64,000 nucleotides of DNA from Sporodiniella umbellata (taxonomy: Eukaryota; Mucoromycota; Mucoromycetes; Mucorales; Rhizopodaceae), in assembly GCA_025677835.1 (NCBI GenBank), contig JAIXMR010000034.1:62001-126000 (forward strand), written 5' to 3'. The position numbers and the translations under genes are program-made. Under the pieces are notes generated by a model that saw only the letters and a list, made by a program, of their open reading frames with translations, was not told the DNA's origin and did not search any database. This document shows, in pieces, positions 63,079 through 64,000 of this stretch (within the stretch, counting starts at the first letter, position 1; every line of letters starts with the position of its first letter).

Positions 63079-63504
63079 ACTCACTTTTTGTATAGCATGT
63101 TAGTTCAAACTCCTTTTCAATACTCACTTGAATGGGCCAGATGGATCATGAATGACACACATCTCCATCTGTGGTGGGGATTTTTTTTTTTTTAGGGAGT
63201 CAAAAATATCAAAAAGATATTTACTTTTGAAGCTTTTCAACCAAAATAGTCGTTCATAGACACTCTGAATTTCGTGGGCTGTTTACAAAGTTACTAAACC
63301 AAAAAAAAAAAAGCACAAAAATGAACACTGATTGAACCGTAAAAAAAAATATTCTCAACTGGACTAAATAGCAAATGAGAAACTAATTTAACTATGCATC
63401 TCAGTGTGTTGCTATCATGACTGAAATGTCGCCCGATAATATTCTTTTTAAGGTTTTTTCTTCTTTTTGTTTTACATAGTACAAACAATGACTGAGAGGT
63501 TGCT

Positions 63505-63540
<36 letters not shown>

Positions 63541-63752
63541 CCGAGTCTCTTAAGTTTTGGATAAAACAGAGACTCGTAAAGTATCACTCTTGCCTTACAA
63601 TTAATAAAAAGAAGCCAGGTTTTTACCCATACAAGGCCAAAAGCTAGACTTTGAAGAGTAGAGTATTAAACTAAGCTCTATTCGGCAGCAACAGTCATTT
63701 CTTTTTTTTTTCTCTAATAAAGGCTCATGATGAAAAGAAGCGAAAAATACGG

Positions 63753-63914
63753 ATGAATCGTATTAGAGAAGAGAATGTTACAAGGATCTTTGGGAAACTC
63801 TTTCAAAAAATAGTTTACTTTACACCACTACAGTGTTCGCAGTGCTTTCGCCACAATAGCCTGGCTATGTTTAAAAAGCCTTTTCATGACTCTCATTACT
63901 GGGATAACTCTTAA
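63753..63914 (+). CDS. Doubtful small open frame, 53 aa, C-x2-C and H-x2-H pattern
   Basis: An ATG frame of 53 codons preceded in frame by basic residues from 63723, right after a TAAAG acceptor-like site. The end has C-SQ-C, 13 residues, then H-DS-H, close to but not matching the C2H2 zinc-finger spacing. It may be an exon whose partners lie outside the window, or chance. Confidence 0.2.
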   Translation: MNRIREENVTRIFGKLFQKIVYFTPLQCSQCFRHNSLAMFKKPFHDSHYWDNS

Positions 63915-64000
63915 AGCTTCTTCATAAAGCATATGTTTCAATATAAGAGGTTTTAGAATGGAAAGTCATAGATAATGTTGTATAGATAGTATACGAAACA

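Larger units (their letters stand above)
62288..64000. other. Right-hand region without a clear gene
   Basis: Upstream of AzgA. Beyond the expected promoter it shows only short coding-like pieces: minus 62917-63078, a minus-strand stretch near 63225-63290 (frame reading HEIQSVYERLFWLKSF) with splice-like edges, and plus 63753-63914. They do not join in phase into one model. T-tracts lie at 62591-62600, 62746-62758 and 63507-63538. Confidence 0.5.

Overview
The window is eukaryotic nuclear DNA from a filamentous fungus, most likely an early-diverging Mucoromycota (Mucorales-like) species. The evidence is compact, intron-rich protein genes with short GT-AG introns (about 45-110 bp), very A/T-rich non-coding DNA full of homopolymer A or T tracts of 10-35 bases, and a familiar fungal gene set: UPF1, calcineurin A, OMA1, OPT and AzgA transporters, DAHP synthase, and a cytosolic-type fumarate reductase. 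I assigned the lineage from gene content and style, not from a database search. No rRNA, convincing tRNA, CRISPR array or operon was seen. Exon boundaries were worked out by eye from splice signals, reading phase and remembered protein families.

Layout. 1-6.3 kb: the tail of an unknown gene, an orphan acidic protein, the NMD helicase UPF1 (7 exons, minus) and another orphan. 8.3-10.4 kb: a carboxyltransferase of the methylcrotonoyl-CoA carboxylase beta family (10 exons). 12.4-14.8 kb: a ThrE/Prm10-type membrane protein. 14.8-25.7 kb: a gene desert of about 10.8 kb, strongly A/T-rich, holding a dead Tc1/IS630-like transposase at about 19.86-20.60 kb. 25.7-41.0 kb: a dense cluster of NDUFAF7, an OPT transporter, a Cyk3-like transglutaminase-fold protein, calcineurin A, OMA1, a DAHP synthase and the eRF1 methyltransferase MTQ2. 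41.0-43.5 kb: empty. 43.5-48.2 kb: a Spo71-like PH protein, a 57-residue TOM6-like gene and HGH1. 50.6-62.3 kb: a P-loop kinase, a bZIP factor, a 1335-residue coiled-coil protein with GW repeats and zinc knuckles, a coiled-coil protein divergent from it, a fumarate reductase and an AzgA purine transporter. 62.3-64 kb: no clear gene.

Functional themes. Several genes concern mRNA and translation quality control: UPF1 (nonsense-mediated decay), MTQ2 (release-factor methylation) and HGH1 (eEF2 folding). Others are mitochondrial: NDUFAF7, OMA1 and the TOM6-like protein. Genes in fungi are rarely functionally clustered, so I read this as coincidence.

The best candidate for something undescribed is the large minus-strand gene at 52945-57179. 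It combines a helical amino terminus, a long disordered region with eleven Gly-Trp dipeptides in Ser/Thr/Glu/Pro-rich sequence (the architecture of Argonaute-hook proteins), a coiled coil and two C-terminal CCHC zinc knuckles. Part of the GW region is a nearly perfect 66-bp tandem duplication. It shares a 134-bp divergent promoter interval with an unrecognised coiled-coil protein. Other points of note are the gene desert, a possible structured RNA or hairpin element near 37.7 kb, a GC-AG intron in MTQ2, and two convergent genes whose stop codons share one palindromic TTATAA.
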